Made by a program: the position numbers and the translations under genes | The notes under the pieces: model-generated | Databases searched by the model: none | Told to the model about the DNA's origin: nothing | The model's input: the letters and a program-made list of their open reading frames with translations, nothing else | NCBI RefSeq assembly: GCF_900220975.1 | Contig: NZ_OBQD01000001.1 | Location: 124,001-188,000, forward strand | Source: Rhizobium subbaraonis | GTDB taxonomy: Bacteria > Pseudomonadota > Alphaproteobacteria > Rhizobiales > Rhizobiaceae | Direction of reading: 5' to 3' | Length of the DNA stretch: 64,000 nt | Shown here: in pieces, positions 28,905 to 38,764 of the stretch | Layout of the letters: each line of letters starts with the position of its first letter | Numbering within the stretch: the stretch's first letter is position 1

Positions 28905-29465
28905 GTGCGCATTGTCGGGGGCACTTTCCGCGGCCGCGCGCTGGCCACGCCGAAGAGCGACGACATCCGGCCCACGACCGACCGGACGCGGGAAAGCCTG
29001 TTCAACATTCTCGGCCACGGCTACGCGGAACATCTCGAGGGCGCGCGCGTCCTCGACCTGTTTGCCGGCACCGGCGCGGTGGGCCTCGAGGCGATTTCGC
29101 GCGGTGCCCGCGCGGTGCTGTTCGTTGAGCAGGGCGTGGAGGGGCGCGGCCTGATCCACACCAACATCGAGACCTTCGGTCTGCAGGGCAAGGCCAAGAT
29201 CTTCCGCCGGGATGCCACAGCGCTCGGCGCAGTCGGCACCATGGAGCCGTTCGACCTTTTGTTTGCCGATCCGCCCTACGGTCGCGGGCTTGGCGAGAAG
29301 GCGATGGACGCGGCGGCGAAAGGCGGCTGGATGGTGCCGGGCGCGCTTGCGATCCTGGAAGAGCGCGCCGACGTTACGCCGGCAGCGGTCGAAGGCTACG
29401 AGATGCTGGAGGTCCGCACCTTCGGCGACACGCGAATGCACTTTTATCGCTACGTGCCTGCCTGA
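28905..29465 (+). CDS. rsmD: 16S rRNA (guanine-N2-)-methyltransferase RsmD
   Basis: A 186-residue SAM-dependent methyltransferase that forms m2G966 of 16S rRNA. It shows MRIVGGTFRGRAL and RPTTDRTRESLFNIL at the N-terminus, the SAM motif LDLFAGTGAVGLEA and the catalytic FADPPYGRG. The start is a GTG with GAGGAAAC upstream, three bases after the pseudouridine synthase stop, so the pair is an rRNA-modification operon. Confidence 0.93.
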   Translation: MRIVGGTFRGRALATPKSDDIRPTTDRTRESLFNILGHGYAEHLEGARVLDLFAGTGAVGLEAISRGARAVLFVEQGVEGRGLIHTNIETFGLQGKAKIFRRDATALGAVGTMEPFDLLFADPPYGRGLGEKAMDAAAKGGWMVPGALAILEERADVTPAAVEGYEMLEVRTFGDTRMHFYRYVPA

Positions 29466-29547
29466 GGCAGTGCCCGCCCCGGGGGGGCGGTTCGGGCTTG
29501 GGGCTGGCATGGCGATCGTGAAGGCTTGCGACATGCGAGGAGGCCCG

Positions 29548-30426
29548 ATGCCGAACGATATCCCTGCTGCTGCAACGACCGCTGCGACGCCCACCGTATC
29601 GATTGCCTTCGGCGGCGGCGGCGCGCGCGGTCTGGCGCACATCCACGTCATCGAAGTGCTCGACGAACTCGGCATCCGTCCGCAGCTGATAGCAGGCGCC
29701 TCGATCGGGGCTCTCATGGGGGCAGCGATGGCAGCCGGCCTCAGCGGCCGCGAAATCCGCGAGCACACGCTGGCCTCCGTGGGGCAGCCGACCGAGGCGC
29801 TTTCCCGGATATGGGGCCTGCGCCCTGCCACCCTTTCTGACATCTGGGCATCCGGGCTGCGCGTCAGCCAGTTCAATCTGGAGCGGATCCTGCGCGCCTT
29901 CCTGCATGGCGACATTCCCGACCGCTTCGAGGAACTGCGCATCCCCCTGAAGGTCGTCACCTCGGATTTCTACCAGCAGTGCGAGCACATCTGCGAAAGC
30001 GGTGCGCTCTATCCCGCACTCGCCGCCTCCGCAGCACTCCCGGCGGTCTTCCTGCCGGTGCGGATCGACGGGCACGTGCTGATCGACGGCGGGCTCTGGA
30101 ATCCGGTGCCCTTCGATCATCTGGAAGGGACGGCGGATATCACGATCGGCGTCGACGTCGTCGGCCGGCCGACCGGCGATGACGGCCAGATCCCCAACAG
30201 CGTCGACAGCCTTTACGGCGCCAGCCAGTTGACCATGCGTTCGATGATCGCATTGAAGTTGAAGCAGGGCGCCCCGGATATCTTCCTGCGCCCCGAGGTT
30301 GGCCGCTTCCGCGTGCTGGATTTCCTGCGGGCGAGGGAAATCCTGGATCATACCGCGGGCGTGCGGGAAGAGCTCAAGCGCGCGCTCGACGAGCAGTTCG
30401 AGCGTCACGCACGCGCAAAGGGATAA
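29548..30426 (+). CDS. Patatin-like phospholipase
   Basis: A 292-residue serine lipase of the patatin/RssA family. It has the oxyanion loop FGGGGARGLAH, nucleophile GASIGAL (GxSxG) and the Asp of the dyad in LIDGGLWNPVP. The start at 29548 is chosen for a perfect GAGGAGG four bases upstream; a start at 29509 is possible. No signal peptide or transmembrane segment. It probably deacylates phospholipids at the cytoplasmic membrane face; the substrate is unknown. Confidence 0.87.
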   Translation: MPNDIPAAATTAATPTVSIAFGGGGARGLAHIHVIEVLDELGIRPQLIAGASIGALMGAAMAAGLSGREIREHTLASVGQPTEALSRIWGLRPATLSDIWASGLRVSQFNLERILRAFLHGDIPDRFEELRIPLKVVTSDFYQQCEHICESGALYPALAASAALPAVFLPVRIDGHVLIDGGLWNPVPFDHLEGTADITIGVDVVGRPTGDDGQIPNSVDSLYGASQLTMRSMIALKLKQGAPDIFLRPEVGRFRVLDFLRAREILDHTAGVREELKRALDEQFERHARAKG

Positions 30427-30450
30427 TGCAGAGCCACAGTCGGCTGCTCC

Positions 30451-32289
30451 TCAGTCGGCGGTGGGCCGCCCGGCCGCCAGCGCCCCGATGCCGCCCTCGT
30501 CCTCGTCTTCCTCGACCTGCTCGGTGTGCCTGGGCTTGATCAGTGGTTCCGGCCGTACGGGGCGAACCGGGCGCGAATGCAGCATGTCGCGCCCAGCGGC
30601 GAGACCTTCGGCGGCCTGCAGCACCAGCCGCGCCTCGTCGCGGCGGCGAATGTCGTTCATGATCGCCAGCGCTTCCTCGTCGCTCATGCCGAGCGCTTCG
30701 AGCGCCTTGCGGCCGAACAAAAGACCGGATTCCAGCGTCTCGCGCACTTCGAAGTCGACGCCGCGCGCCCTGAGCGACAGTGTGTGGATGCGGTCGTAGG
30801 AGCGCACGAAAACCCGCGCATTGGGGTATTCCGACTGCACGAGATCGACGATCTTGTCGGTGATGTCAGCCTTGTGCGTGCAGACGGCGACGATCTTGGC
30901 GCGCTCGATGCCGGCGGTGCGCAGCACCTCCTTGCGGGTGCCGTCGCCGAAATAGATCCGGAAGCCGAAGCTCGCGGCCTGCCGGATGCGGTCGGCCGAA
31001 TAGTCGATGACGGTCACGTCGCGGCCGCTGGCCAGAAGGATCTGCGAGGCGATCTGGCCGAAGCGGGAAAAGCCGATCATCAGCACGTCCGAGCCGGCGC
31101 CCTCGAAATCCTCCTCGATCTCCTCGCGCGCGTCCTCCGTCATCAGGTAGCGCGAAAGCAGCGAGGCGATCGGCGTCAGCGCCATGGAGACGGTGACGAT
31201 CACCACCAGCAGCGAGGCGACGGCGGACGAGAAGATGCCGGCAGCCGACGCCGCCGTGAAAAGCACAAAGCCGAACTCGCCGCCCTGCAACAGGAGCAGC
31301 GCCACCCGCACGGCGTCGTTGTGCGGTGAGCGGCCGAGGCGGCATATCAGATAGATCACGATCGCCTTGACCAGCATCAGGACGGGAACGGCGATGAGGA
31401 TGATCTGGTAGTTGCGGAAGACCACGTCGATGTCCAGCGACAGCCCGACCGCCATGAAGAAAAGCGCCAGCAGGATACCGCGGAAGGGCTCGATATCGGC
31501 CTCGAGTTCATGGCGGTAGGAGGATTCAGACAGCAGGACGCCGGCCAGGAACGCGCCCATAGCCATCGAAAGGCCGGCATACTGCAGGAGCGTGGCCGAG
31601 CCGAGCACGACGAAGAGTGCGGCTGCGATCATCGCCTCGCGGGCGCCGGTGCGCGCGATGATCTGGAACAGCGGATTGAGCACGTAGCGGCCGATCACGA
31701 GCATGGACAGGATCGCGGCGATGGCGACGAGGAAGTCCTGAAAGGCCGAGGTGGTGTCCTCGGGAGCCTGCTTGGCGAGAAGCGGAATCAAGGCCAGCAG
31801 CGGCACGATCGCCAGGTCCTGGAACAGAAGCAGCGAGAAGGACCGCTGGCCGTATCGCGTGTTGGTTTCGCCCTTCTCGTCGAGGATCTGCAGCGCAAAC
31901 GCGGTGGAAGACAGCGCCAGCCCGAAGCCGATGATCAGCGCGGCCTGCCACCCCTCGACGCCGAGAAGCAGAGCGAGTGCCGCCAGCGTGATGCCTGTGG
32001 CGACCACCTGCAGTGAGCCGAGGCCGAAGATTTCCCGGCGCATCTGCCAGAGGCGGGATGGCTGCAGTTCCAGCCCGATCAGAAACAGCAGGAAGACGAT
32101 GCCGAGTTCGGCGACCCCCAGGATCTCTTCGCCATCACGGATATAGTTCAGGATCGGGCCGATGACGAGGCCGGCGGCAAGGTAGCCCAGAATCGTCCCG
32201 AGCCCGAGCCTCTTGAAGATCGGCGCGGCAAGGACGGCCCCTCCGAGGAGTAGCAATGCTTCGGAGAACAGGGCATGCGTGTTTGCCAT
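30451..32289 (-). CDS. Monovalent cation:proton antiporter-2 (KefB/YbaL type) with TrkA-N domain
   Basis: A 612-residue membrane protein. About 12 transmembrane helices (1-385) carry the CPA2 features LGYLAAGLVIGP, ELGIVFLLFLIGLEL, FGLALSSTAFAL and RSFSLLLFQDLAIVPLLA. A cytosolic RCK/TrkA-N domain (about 405-520) has VLMIGFSRFGQIASQIL and VIDYSADRIRQAASFG. It exchanges K+ (or Na+) for H+ and is probably gated by nucleotide or glutathione adducts. No KefF/KefG ancillary gene is adjacent. The C-terminal tail is short and acidic (EEDEDEGG). Confidence 0.9.
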   Translation of the reverse strand: MANTHALFSEALLLLGGAVLAAPIFKRLGLGTILGYLAAGLVIGPILNYIRDGEEILGVAELGIVFLLFLIGLELQPSRLWQMRREIFGLGSLQVVATGITLAALALLLGVEGWQAALIIGFGLALSSTAFALQILDEKGETNTRYGQRSFSLLLFQDLAIVPLLALIPLLAKQAPEDTTSAFQDFLVAIAAILSMLVIGRYVLNPLFQIIARTGAREAMIAAALFVVLGSATLLQYAGLSMAMGAFLAGVLLSESSYRHELEADIEPFRGILLALFFMAVGLSLDIDVVFRNYQIILIAVPVLMLVKAIVIYLICRLGRSPHNDAVRVALLLLQGGEFGFVLFTAASAAGIFSSAVASLLVVIVTVSMALTPIASLLSRYLMTEDAREEIEEDFEGAGSDVLMIGFSRFGQIASQILLASGRDVTVIDYSADRIRQAASFGFRIYFGDGTRKEVLRTAGIERAKIVAVCTHKADITDKIVDLVQSEYPNARVFVRSYDRIHTLSLRARGVDFEVRETLESGLLFGRKALEALGMSDEEALAIMNDIRRRDEARLVLQAAEGLAAGRDMLHSRPVRPVRPEPLIKPRHTEQVEEDEDEGGIGALAAGRPTAD

Positions 32290-32401
32290 GCGAAAGAGGT
32301 TCCTTCCGGTATATGTGGATGGCGGAAGGCGAGAATCACTGGCCAGCCCTTGATGCCGCCGTCACTGCACAATAAATGGGGCAGGAATGAAAGGCCAAAT
32401 C

Positions 32402-33748
32402 ATGTCCGAGACCATCGATTCTGCAAGCCTTCTGGACCGCGCCGGCGAACTGATCGACCGTGCCATAAAGGCGGGTGCGGAGGCTGCCGACGCGGTGGTC
32501 GTCCGGGGCCGCTCCAGCTCCGTTTCCGTCCGGCTCGGCAAGGTCGAGGGAACGGAATCCTCCGAGAGCGACGATTTCTCGCTTCGCGTTTTCGTCGGCA
32601 GGCGAGTGGCAAGCGTGTCCGCCAATCCCGGTTTCGACCTGCAGCAGCTCGCAGAGCGTGCCGTCGCCATGGCCAAGGCCTCGCCGGAAGATCCCTATGC
32701 CTCGCTGGCCGATCCCGAGCGCCTTGCGAAAAGCTGGCCGGATCTCGAATTGTACGACCCGACCGAAGTCGGCGCCGACAGCCTGGCCGAGGCGGCGCTG
32801 GCAATGGAAGCCGCAGCCCTCGGCGTGCCGGGCGTCATGAATTCGAGCGGAGCGGGTGCGTCGGCCGGAATGGGCGGCCTTGTGCTCGTCACCTCGCACG
32901 GCTTTTCCGGTTCCTACAGCGCCAGCCGTTTCGGCCGCTCCGTCAGCGTTATCGCCGGCGAGGGGACGAAGATGGAGCGCGACTACGATTTCGACAGCCG
33001 CCTCTATTTCGCCGACCTGCGTGATCCTGCCGAAATCGGCCGGGCCGCCGGCGAGCGCGTGGTCAAGCGGTTGAACCCGCGCCAGGCGCCGACGGCGAAA
33101 AACGTCACCGTCGTCTTCGATCCGCGGATGGCGCGCGGCATCGCCGGCCATATTGCCGGTGCGATCAACGGCGCGTCGGTTGCACGCAAGACGAGCTTCC
33201 TGCGCGACAAGATGGGCAAGCAGGTGCTGAAGACCGGTCTTTCCGTTACCGACGATCCGCTGGTGGTGCGCGGCTCCTCCTCGCGCCCCTTCGATGGCGA
33301 GGGCATCACCGGCGAGCGCCTTGTCATGATCGAGGACGGCGTGCTGAACCACTGGTTCCTGTCGACATCGACGGCAAACGAGCTCGGCCTTTCCACCAAT
33401 GGCCGCGGCGTGCGCGGCGGCACGTCCGTCAGCCCGGCGAGCACCAACCTGGCGCTCGAGCCGGGCGGGATTTCGCCCGAGGAGCTGATCCGCTCCGTCG
33501 GCACTGGCTTCTACGTGACGGAGCTGATCGGCCAGGGCGTCAACATGGTGACGGGCGAATACAGCCGCGGCGCCACCGGGTTCTGGATCGAGAACGGCGA
33601 GCTTGCCTATCCGGTCTCGGAAGTCACGATTGCCTCGAACCTGGTCGACATGTTCATGCGCATTACGCCGGCGAGCGACATCGACCGCAAGTTCGGCGTC
33701 GCGGCCCCCACGCTTGCGATCGAAGGCATGACGCTGGCCGGACGCTAG
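32402..33748 (+). CDS. pmbA: Metalloprotease-related protein PmbA/TldE
   Basis: A 448-residue TldD/PmbA family member. It contains an N-terminal AADAVVVRGRSSSVSVRLGK segment, GVMNSSGAG, VFDPRMARGIAGH and C-terminal FYVTELIGQGVNMVTGEYSRG. TldE/PmbA has no metal site of its own and partners with TldD in processing peptides such as microcins or antitoxins. tldD is not adjacent. Start 32402 has AAAGG upstream; the ATG at 32387 has its purine box too close. Confidence 0.9.
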   Translation: MSETIDSASLLDRAGELIDRAIKAGAEAADAVVVRGRSSSVSVRLGKVEGTESSESDDFSLRVFVGRRVASVSANPGFDLQQLAERAVAMAKASPEDPYASLADPERLAKSWPDLELYDPTEVGADSLAEAALAMEAAALGVPGVMNSSGAGASAGMGGLVLVTSHGFSGSYSASRFGRSVSVIAGEGTKMERDYDFDSRLYFADLRDPAEIGRAAGERVVKRLNPRQAPTAKNVTVVFDPRMARGIAGHIAGAINGASVARKTSFLRDKMGKQVLKTGLSVTDDPLVVRGSSSRPFDGEGITGERLVMIEDGVLNHWFLSTSTANELGLSTNGRGVRGGTSVSPASTNLALEPGGISPEELIRSVGTGFYVTELIGQGVNMVTGEYSRGATGFWIENGELAYPVSEVTIASNLVDMFMRITPASDIDRKFGVAAPTLAIEGMTLAGR

Positions 33749-33879
33749 GTTTTCCGCCTCAGGGCGTAAACAGGCGCCAATCCGCGCGTTTCGTCTTGAA
33801 TAAGCCTTCATTGGCGCTATTCGAGCGTCATCTTATTTCGTGGAGCCCGCAACTTCGCTCCGCTGCAAGGAAACGACAG

Positions 33880-34698
33880 ATGGACGTGGCCGCCGAAAGA
33901 GACCAATCGTACTGGGAGGATGACCTGCGCCTCCTGGAGCGCGCCGCGCATGCGGCCGGCGCCAGGGCGATGGAATTCTTCGGCCGGAAGCCGGATGTCT
34001 GGTGGAAGAACGAGGGCCGTTCGCCCGTCAGCGCGGCCGATATCGCCGCAAACGACACGCTGAAGGCGATGCTGCTGGCCGCCCGCCCCAATTACGGCTG
34101 GCTGTCGGAGGAAACCGACGACGATCCCGCCCGTCTCTCCTGCGAAACCCTTTTCGTCATCGACCCGATCGACGGTACCCGCTCGTTCATCGCCGGGAAG
34201 GATGTCTGGTGCGTCAGCGCGGCGGTGGTCCACCGCGGGCGCCCGGTGGCCGGCGTTCTCGTCGCGCCCGCGCTCGGCGAGGTCTATGCGTCCTTTGCCG
34301 GCGGTCCGGCGCTGAAGAACGGTGCCGAGATCAGCGTTGCAAACCCGCAGGACGCGCGGGTCTTCAGGCTCGCCGCAGCCGAGGACATGCTCTCGCGGCT
34401 CGACCGGGCGCCGCTCGGCGATGTCGAGCGCATGCCGCATGTGGCCTCGCTCGCCTATCGCCTCGCAATGGCCGCCGATGGCCGCATCGACGGGACGCTG
34501 GTCAAGACCAACTCCCACGACTGGGACCTGGCGGCGGCGGACCTCATCCTGGCCAATGCCGGCGGCGGCCTCGTGACGCTGGACGGCCAGCCGTTGATCT
34601 ACAATCGGCCGGACGTTCGCCACGGCATCCTGTGTGCTGCCGGAAGCGACTGGCTCGGAAGGTTGATAAGCTCCACGACCGGCCTTTCCGGGCATTGA
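33880..34698 (+). CDS. Inositol-monophosphatase family / 3'(2'),5'-bisphosphate nucleotidase (CysQ-like)
   Basis: A 272-residue Mg-dependent, Li-sensitive-type phosphatase. The metal-binding motif is IDPIDGTRSFIAGKDVW and the second motif is WDLAAADLILANAGG. The start at 33880 (AAGGA upstream) is preferred over 33796. Rhizobial homologues at this position are annotated either CysQ or inositol monophosphatase. It begins a run DUF4170-waaA-HAD-lpxK on the same strand, so a sugar-phosphate role in envelope synthesis is also possible. Confidence 0.85.
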   Translation: MDVAAERDQSYWEDDLRLLERAAHAAGARAMEFFGRKPDVWWKNEGRSPVSAADIAANDTLKAMLLAARPNYGWLSEETDDDPARLSCETLFVIDPIDGTRSFIAGKDVWCVSAAVVHRGRPVAGVLVAPALGEVYASFAGGPALKNGAEISVANPQDARVFRLAAAEDMLSRLDRAPLGDVERMPHVASLAYRLAMAADGRIDGTLVKTNSHDWDLAAADLILANAGGGLVTLDGQPLIYNRPDVRHGILCAAGSDWLGRLISSTTGLSGH

Positions 34699-34756
34699 CC
34701 TTTGATCGCGGATGCCGCAAACCCTGTGTGAAAAATATCACTATTGAGAGACGAAG

Positions 34757-34993
34757 ATGACTGAGATCGGTGACGACAGGCAGCGCCTGCACCTTGTATT
34801 CGGCGGCGAGCTGACGACCCTCAAGGACGTCCAGTTCCGTGACCTCGACAAGCTCGACATTGTCGGCATCTACCCGGACTACGCCAGCGCGCTTGCGGCC
34901 TGGAAGGGCAAGGCGCAGCAGACCGTGGACAACGCGCACATGCGTTACTTCATCGTACACATGCACCGGCTGCTCGACCCGGAAAACGTCTGA
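34757..34993 (+). CDS. DUF4170 family small protein
   Basis: A 78-residue protein typical of Alphaproteobacteria (LHLVFGGELTTL, DIVGIYPDYASALAAWKGKA, MRYFIVHMHRLLDPE). It probably forms a small alpha-beta fold. Function unknown. It is found here directly between the CysQ-like phosphatase and waaA, which hints at an envelope role. A hairpin (35010-35027) follows the stop. Confidence 0.85.
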   Translation: MTEIGDDRQRLHLVFGGELTTLKDVQFRDLDKLDIVGIYPDYASALAAWKGKAQQTVDNAHMRYFIVHMHRLLDPENV

Positions 34994-35009
34994 AGCCCAT
35001 TCGGCCTTT

Positions 35010-35027
35010 CGGCGTCGCCAGACGCCG
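35010..35027 (+). other. Hairpin between DUF4170 and waaA
   Basis: CGGCGTC-GCCA-GACGCCG with an outer GCCCA/TGGGC pairing (34995-34999 with 35028-35032). No T-run. Probably an intra-operon structure that tunes expression of the flanking genes. Confidence 0.45.
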
Positions 35028-35095
35028 TGGGCAAACCGATGACCGGAAACCTTCATGAAGTCGTCTAGACGGACCGTTGCTGCCAGGTGGCGCCG

Positions 35096-36406
35096 ATGAG
35101 CAGTGCTCTGGCGCGCGTGGCCCTTTCGGCCTATCGCTGGGTCGGATTCGGGCTTTACCCGGTCATGCGCCCCTATCTCGCCATCCGCGCGGCGAAGGGC
35201 AAGGAGGAGCGCGGCCGTCGGCGAGAACGTTTCGGTCATGCCAGCGTCGAACGGCCCGCCGGTCCGCTGGTCTGGTTCCATGCGGCGAGCGTCGGCGAGA
35301 CCAACGCGGTGTCGCCGCTGATCCGGGAGGTCCGCCGGCGCGGCATCAACGTGATCCTGACGACTGGAACCGTGACCTCGGCCCGCGTTGCCCGCGATCG
35401 CCTCGGCGACACGGTGATCCACCAATATGTTCCCCTCGACCTGAAGCCGACGATCAGCCGTTTCCTCGATCACTGGCGGCCGGACCTTGCGGTCATGGCC
35501 GAATCCGAGATCTGGCCGATGACGATCATCGAGCTCGGCGCGCGCCACATCGCACAGGTGCTTGTCAACGGCCGCATGTCCGACCGCTCGTTCGCGCGCT
35601 GGAAGAAGCGCCCGGCAATCGCCGACGCCCTGTTCGAGAAATTTTCGCTGGTCGTCGCCCAGTCCGATGTCGACGCCGAACGCTTCCGTACGCTTGGCGC
35701 CCTGCCGGTGCTGGTCACCGGAAACCTCAAGGTCGAAACCGACGCGCCGCCCTACGATCCGGCCACGTTGGACGCATATCTCGGCCAGCTTGGTGACCGC
35801 AAGACCTGGGCCGCGATCTCCACCTTCGAGGGAGAGGAGATCGCTGCCGGCGCCGTCCACCGGATGCTTAAGGAGCGCACCGGCCTCCTGACAATCGTCG
35901 TGCCGCGGCATCCCGAACGCGGTGACGCGATCGAGGAAGCGCTTGTCGCCAAGGGACTGAAGGTCGCGCGCCGGACACGCAATGATCTGCTGACCGCAGA
36001 CACCGACATCTTCCTGGGGGATACGATCGGCGAGATGGGACTTTACCTGCGCATGACCGAGATCGCCTTTGTAGGGCGCTCGCTGCTTGGCGAGGGCGGG
36101 CAGAACCCGATCGAGCCGGCCATGCTCGGTTGCGCGGTCCTGTCCGGACCGAACGTCCAGAATTTTCGCGACAGCTACCAGCGCCTTGCCAAGAACGGGG
36201 GCGCCAAGATGGTCCGCGACGTGGAGATGCTGGCGAAGGGCGTCGGCTATCTTCTCGCCCATGATGACATGCGCCGCCGCATGATCGAGGCCGGTCAGGA
36301 TACGGTACACGAGATGCGCGGCGCGCTTGCCGACACACTTCGTGGCCTGGAACCCTACCTCAATCCCCTGACGGTGAAGGCGCGGCTGCATCCGCGCGAA
36401 ACATGA
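35096..36406 (+). CDS. waaA: 3-deoxy-D-manno-octulosonic acid (Kdo) transferase
   Basis: A 436-residue GT30 glycosyltransferase that adds Kdo to lipid IVA in LPS synthesis at the inner membrane. It shows VWFHAASVGETNAVSPLI, ILTTGTVTSARVA, MAESEIWP and LLGEGGQNPIEPAMLG. An N-terminal hydrophobic helix anchors it. Start 35096 has AGGTGG at good spacing; a GTG three codons earlier is possible. lpxK, two genes downstream, makes the acceptor lipid, so this is a lipid A-Kdo cluster. Confidence 0.95.
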   Translation: MSSALARVALSAYRWVGFGLYPVMRPYLAIRAAKGKEERGRRRERFGHASVERPAGPLVWFHAASVGETNAVSPLIREVRRRGINVILTTGTVTSARVARDRLGDTVIHQYVPLDLKPTISRFLDHWRPDLAVMAESEIWPMTIIELGARHIAQVLVNGRMSDRSFARWKKRPAIADALFEKFSLVVAQSDVDAERFRTLGALPVLVTGNLKVETDAPPYDPATLDAYLGQLGDRKTWAAISTFEGEEIAAGAVHRMLKERTGLLTIVVPRHPERGDAIEEALVAKGLKVARRTRNDLLTADTDIFLGDTIGEMGLYLRMTEIAFVGRSLLGEGGQNPIEPAMLGCAVLSGPNVQNFRDSYQRLAKNGGAKMVRDVEMLAKGVGYLLAHDDMRRRMIEAGQDTVHEMRGALADTLRGLEPYLNPLTVKARLHPRET

Positions 36407-36420
36407 CGGACGGAGGCTGC

Positions 36421-37158
36421 ATGACGAAGGCGAACGCCATATCCGGCATCCTGTTCGACAAGGACGGAACGCTGCTCGACTATGCCAAGAGCTGGGTGCC
36501 GGTGAACCATGAGCTTGCCCGCATTGCCGCCATGGGCGACGAGGAACTGGCGCGTCGCCTGCTTTTGGCCGGCGGAATGGATCCGGACACCGGCCACGTT
36601 GCGCCTGATACGCTTCTGGCGGCGGGCAACACCGTCGAGATCGCCGAAGGCATGGTGGCCGCGGGTTCCCCCATGGCGGTAGCCGAGCTCTCCGTCCTTT
36701 TCGACGGCCTCTTCGCCCAGTCGGCCTCCATGGCCGTTGCGGTGACCGACCTCGCCGGCTTCTTCGCTGGCCTCCATGCCAAGGGATACCGGCTCGGCGT
36801 TGCCTCCAGCGACAACGAGCAGTCCATTCGCCACACGGCGCGCCGCTTCGGTTTCGAGCAGTATCTTGACTATGTCGCCGGCTACGACAGCGGCTATGGC
36901 GTCAAGCCCGAGCCGGGCATGGTGCTGGGCTTCTGTGCAGCGACCGGCCTCGATCCGCACGAGATCGCCGTGGTCGGCGATAACAATCACGACCTGCACA
37001 TGGGGCGGACCGCCGGTGCCGGGCTGACGGTGGCGGTGCTGACCGGAACCGGTTCGCGGCAGTCGCTGTCGGCGGCGTCGGACTATTGCCTCAACGACAT
37101 CACCGAACTGCCAGCCCTGCTGCCCGATGGCGGCGCACCGCGCCGTGCTGCGGCCTGA
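36421..37158 (+). CDS. HAD-family phosphatase (phosphoglycolate-phosphatase-like)
   Basis: A 245-residue HAD hydrolase with all motifs: GILFDKDGTLLDY, GVASSDNEQSIRHTA, YDSGYGVKPEPGMV and AVVGDNNHDLHMG. The start at 36421 is preferred because GGAGG precedes it; an ATG at 36403 would overlap the waaA stop (ATGA). The position between waaA and lpxK suggests a sugar phosphate of LPS metabolism, but the substrate cannot be read from sequence. Confidence 0.85.
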   Translation: MTKANAISGILFDKDGTLLDYAKSWVPVNHELARIAAMGDEELARRLLLAGGMDPDTGHVAPDTLLAAGNTVEIAEGMVAAGSPMAVAELSVLFDGLFAQSASMAVAVTDLAGFFAGLHAKGYRLGVASSDNEQSIRHTARRFGFEQYLDYVAGYDSGYGVKPEPGMVLGFCAATGLDPHEIAVVGDNNHDLHMGRTAGAGLTVAVLTGTGSRQSLSAASDYCLNDITELPALLPDGGAPRRAAA

Positions 37159-37277
37159 AGCCATTGCATTGCTTCGATTTCCGGGCATTCTTGTCGGCGA
37201 CATGACCTGCATGGGGATATGCGGGTCTCTGACGTCAGGGGTGTGCCGCCGGCAGGCGGATCGGATCGGGGGACGGC

Positions 37278-38318
37278 ATGGTTTCTGAAGCGCCACCTTT
37301 CTGGTGGACGAAGCCGGACTGGCGCGCCTATGCGCTGTGGCCGGTCTCGAGGCTCTACGGCCTGGTGGCCGGTGTCCGGATGCGGCGCGCGCGCCGGGCG
37401 GCAGTGCCGGTTCCGATCATTTGCGTCGGCAATTTCACGGTCGGCGGCGCCGGCAAAACGCCAACCTCCATTGCGCTCGCCCGTGCCGCAAAGGCTCGCG
37501 GCCTGCGCCCCGGCTTCCTGAGCCGCGGCTATGGCGGCTCGCTCGATGTCATCACGGTGGTCGATCCCGCAAGGCACCGTGCCCGTGACGTCGGCGACGA
37601 GCCGCTGCTTCTCGCGAAGGAAGCCCTGACGGTGATCTCGCGGCGCCGCATCGGCGGCGCCCGGAGATTGGTCGAGGAGGGTGTCGACCTGATCATCATG
37701 GACGATGGCTTCCAGAGTGCCCGTCTCGTCTTCGACTATGCGCTGCTGGTGGTCGATTCCCGTCGCGGCATCGGCAACGGCTATCTGGTTCCGAGCGGCC
37801 CCGTTCGCGCGCCGCTGGCCGAACAGATGCACCAGGCCTCGTCGCTGCTGGTGATCGGCGACGGCAACGCAGCCGACGCCCTGATCCGGCAGGCCGCCCG
37901 GCGCGGCAAGCCGGTGAACACCGCGCTCCTCGCAACGCTCGATGTCTCCGACCTTGCCGGCAAGGCCGTCATGGCCTGGTCCGGGCTTGCCGACAACGAA
38001 AAATTCTTCCGCACCGTCGAGGGGACGGGCGCCACCCTCTACGCGACGCGCAGCTTTGCGGACCATCATCATCTGAGCGAAGACGAGGTGGAGGAACTCC
38101 TCGACCATGCCGACGCGCACGACTACACGATCGTGACGACGGCGAAGGACAGCGCCCGTCTCGCCGGCGAGCATGGGCGCGCGGCCGAACTGAGGGAACG
38201 GAGCCGGGTGATCGAGGTCGAAATCCGCTTCGACGATCCGAGGGCGCCGGACAAGATCATCGACGCGGCACTTGCGTCGGCGCGCAAACGCAGGCTGCAG
38301 GAGAAAAAGACCGGCTGA
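37278..38318 (+). CDS. lpxK: Tetraacyldisaccharide 4'-kinase
   Basis: A 346-residue kinase that phosphorylates the 4' position of the lipid A precursor. It carries an N-terminal membrane-associated segment ([20 protein letters not shown]), the Walker A motif [13 protein letters not shown] and the family segments [16 protein letters not shown] and DDGFQ. Acts with waaA on the cytosolic membrane face. Convergent with DUF2093/mutL. Confidence 0.95.
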   Translation: MVSEAPPFWWTKPDWRAYALWPVSRLYGLVAGVRMRRARRAAVPVPIICVGNFTVGGAGKTPTSIALARAAKARGLRPGFLSRGYGGSLDVITVVDPARHRARDVGDEPLLLAKEALTVISRRRIGGARRLVEEGVDLIIMDDGFQSARLVFDYALLVVDSRRGIGNGYLVPSGPVRAPLAEQMHQASSLLVIGDGNAADALIRQAARRGKPVNTALLATLDVSDLAGKAVMAWSGLADNEKFFRTVEGTGATLYATRSFADHHHLSEDEVEELLDHADAHDYTIVTTAKDSARLAGEHGRAAELRERSRVIEVEIRFDDPRAPDKIIDAALASARKRRLQEKKTG

Positions 38319-38388
38319 CGCAGCGCGGTCGGAGGCCTTGGAATTCTGGCTCGAGGCGAGCGTCTTGGATCGGCGCAGATGTGGTGCG

Positions 38389-38607
38389 TCAGTCCCGAAT
38401 GCCGGCCTGCAGTTCCGCCTTCAATGACGCGGCTGCATCCACATAGGCCTCCTGACGTGCGACGCTCCAGTAGCGCAGCTCGTCGAGCGGGATCTGCTCG
38501 CCGGTGACGGCACAGAGCACGTAGGATCCGGGCATCAGGATCTGGAAGTCGGCATCCAGGTAGCGGATCTTCGCCTCGCGGCTTCCGTTTCCTTCAAGTC
38601 GGTTCAT
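38389..38607 (-). CDS. DUF2093 family small protein
   Basis: A 72-residue protein with the family core IRYLDADFQILMPGSYVLC and IPLDELRYWSVARQEAY. The ATG at 38607 is preceded by AGGAGAC; the longer open frame upstream overlaps intergenic DNA only. The C-AVTGEQI-P segment suggests a small rubredoxin-like knuckle, but only one Cys is present. It lies between lpxK and mutL, a placement I recognise from Rhizobiales. Function unknown. Confidence 0.85.
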   Translation of the reverse strand: MNRLEGNGSREAKIRYLDADFQILMPGSYVLCAVTGEQIPLDELRYWSVARQEAYVDAAASLKAELQAGIRD

Positions 38608-38764
38608 CGTCCGCGTCTCCTGTTGGCGACGGCGCCGGGCGGCTGGAAAGGGGCGTCGCGATCCGTTCATCTTCCGCCACGGCGGCCATGCGGTCGCAGC
38701 ACTGCCGGGGAGGCGGCGACCCTCCGTGTGCCATATCGCGACGCAGGGGCAATTTCCAGCATTT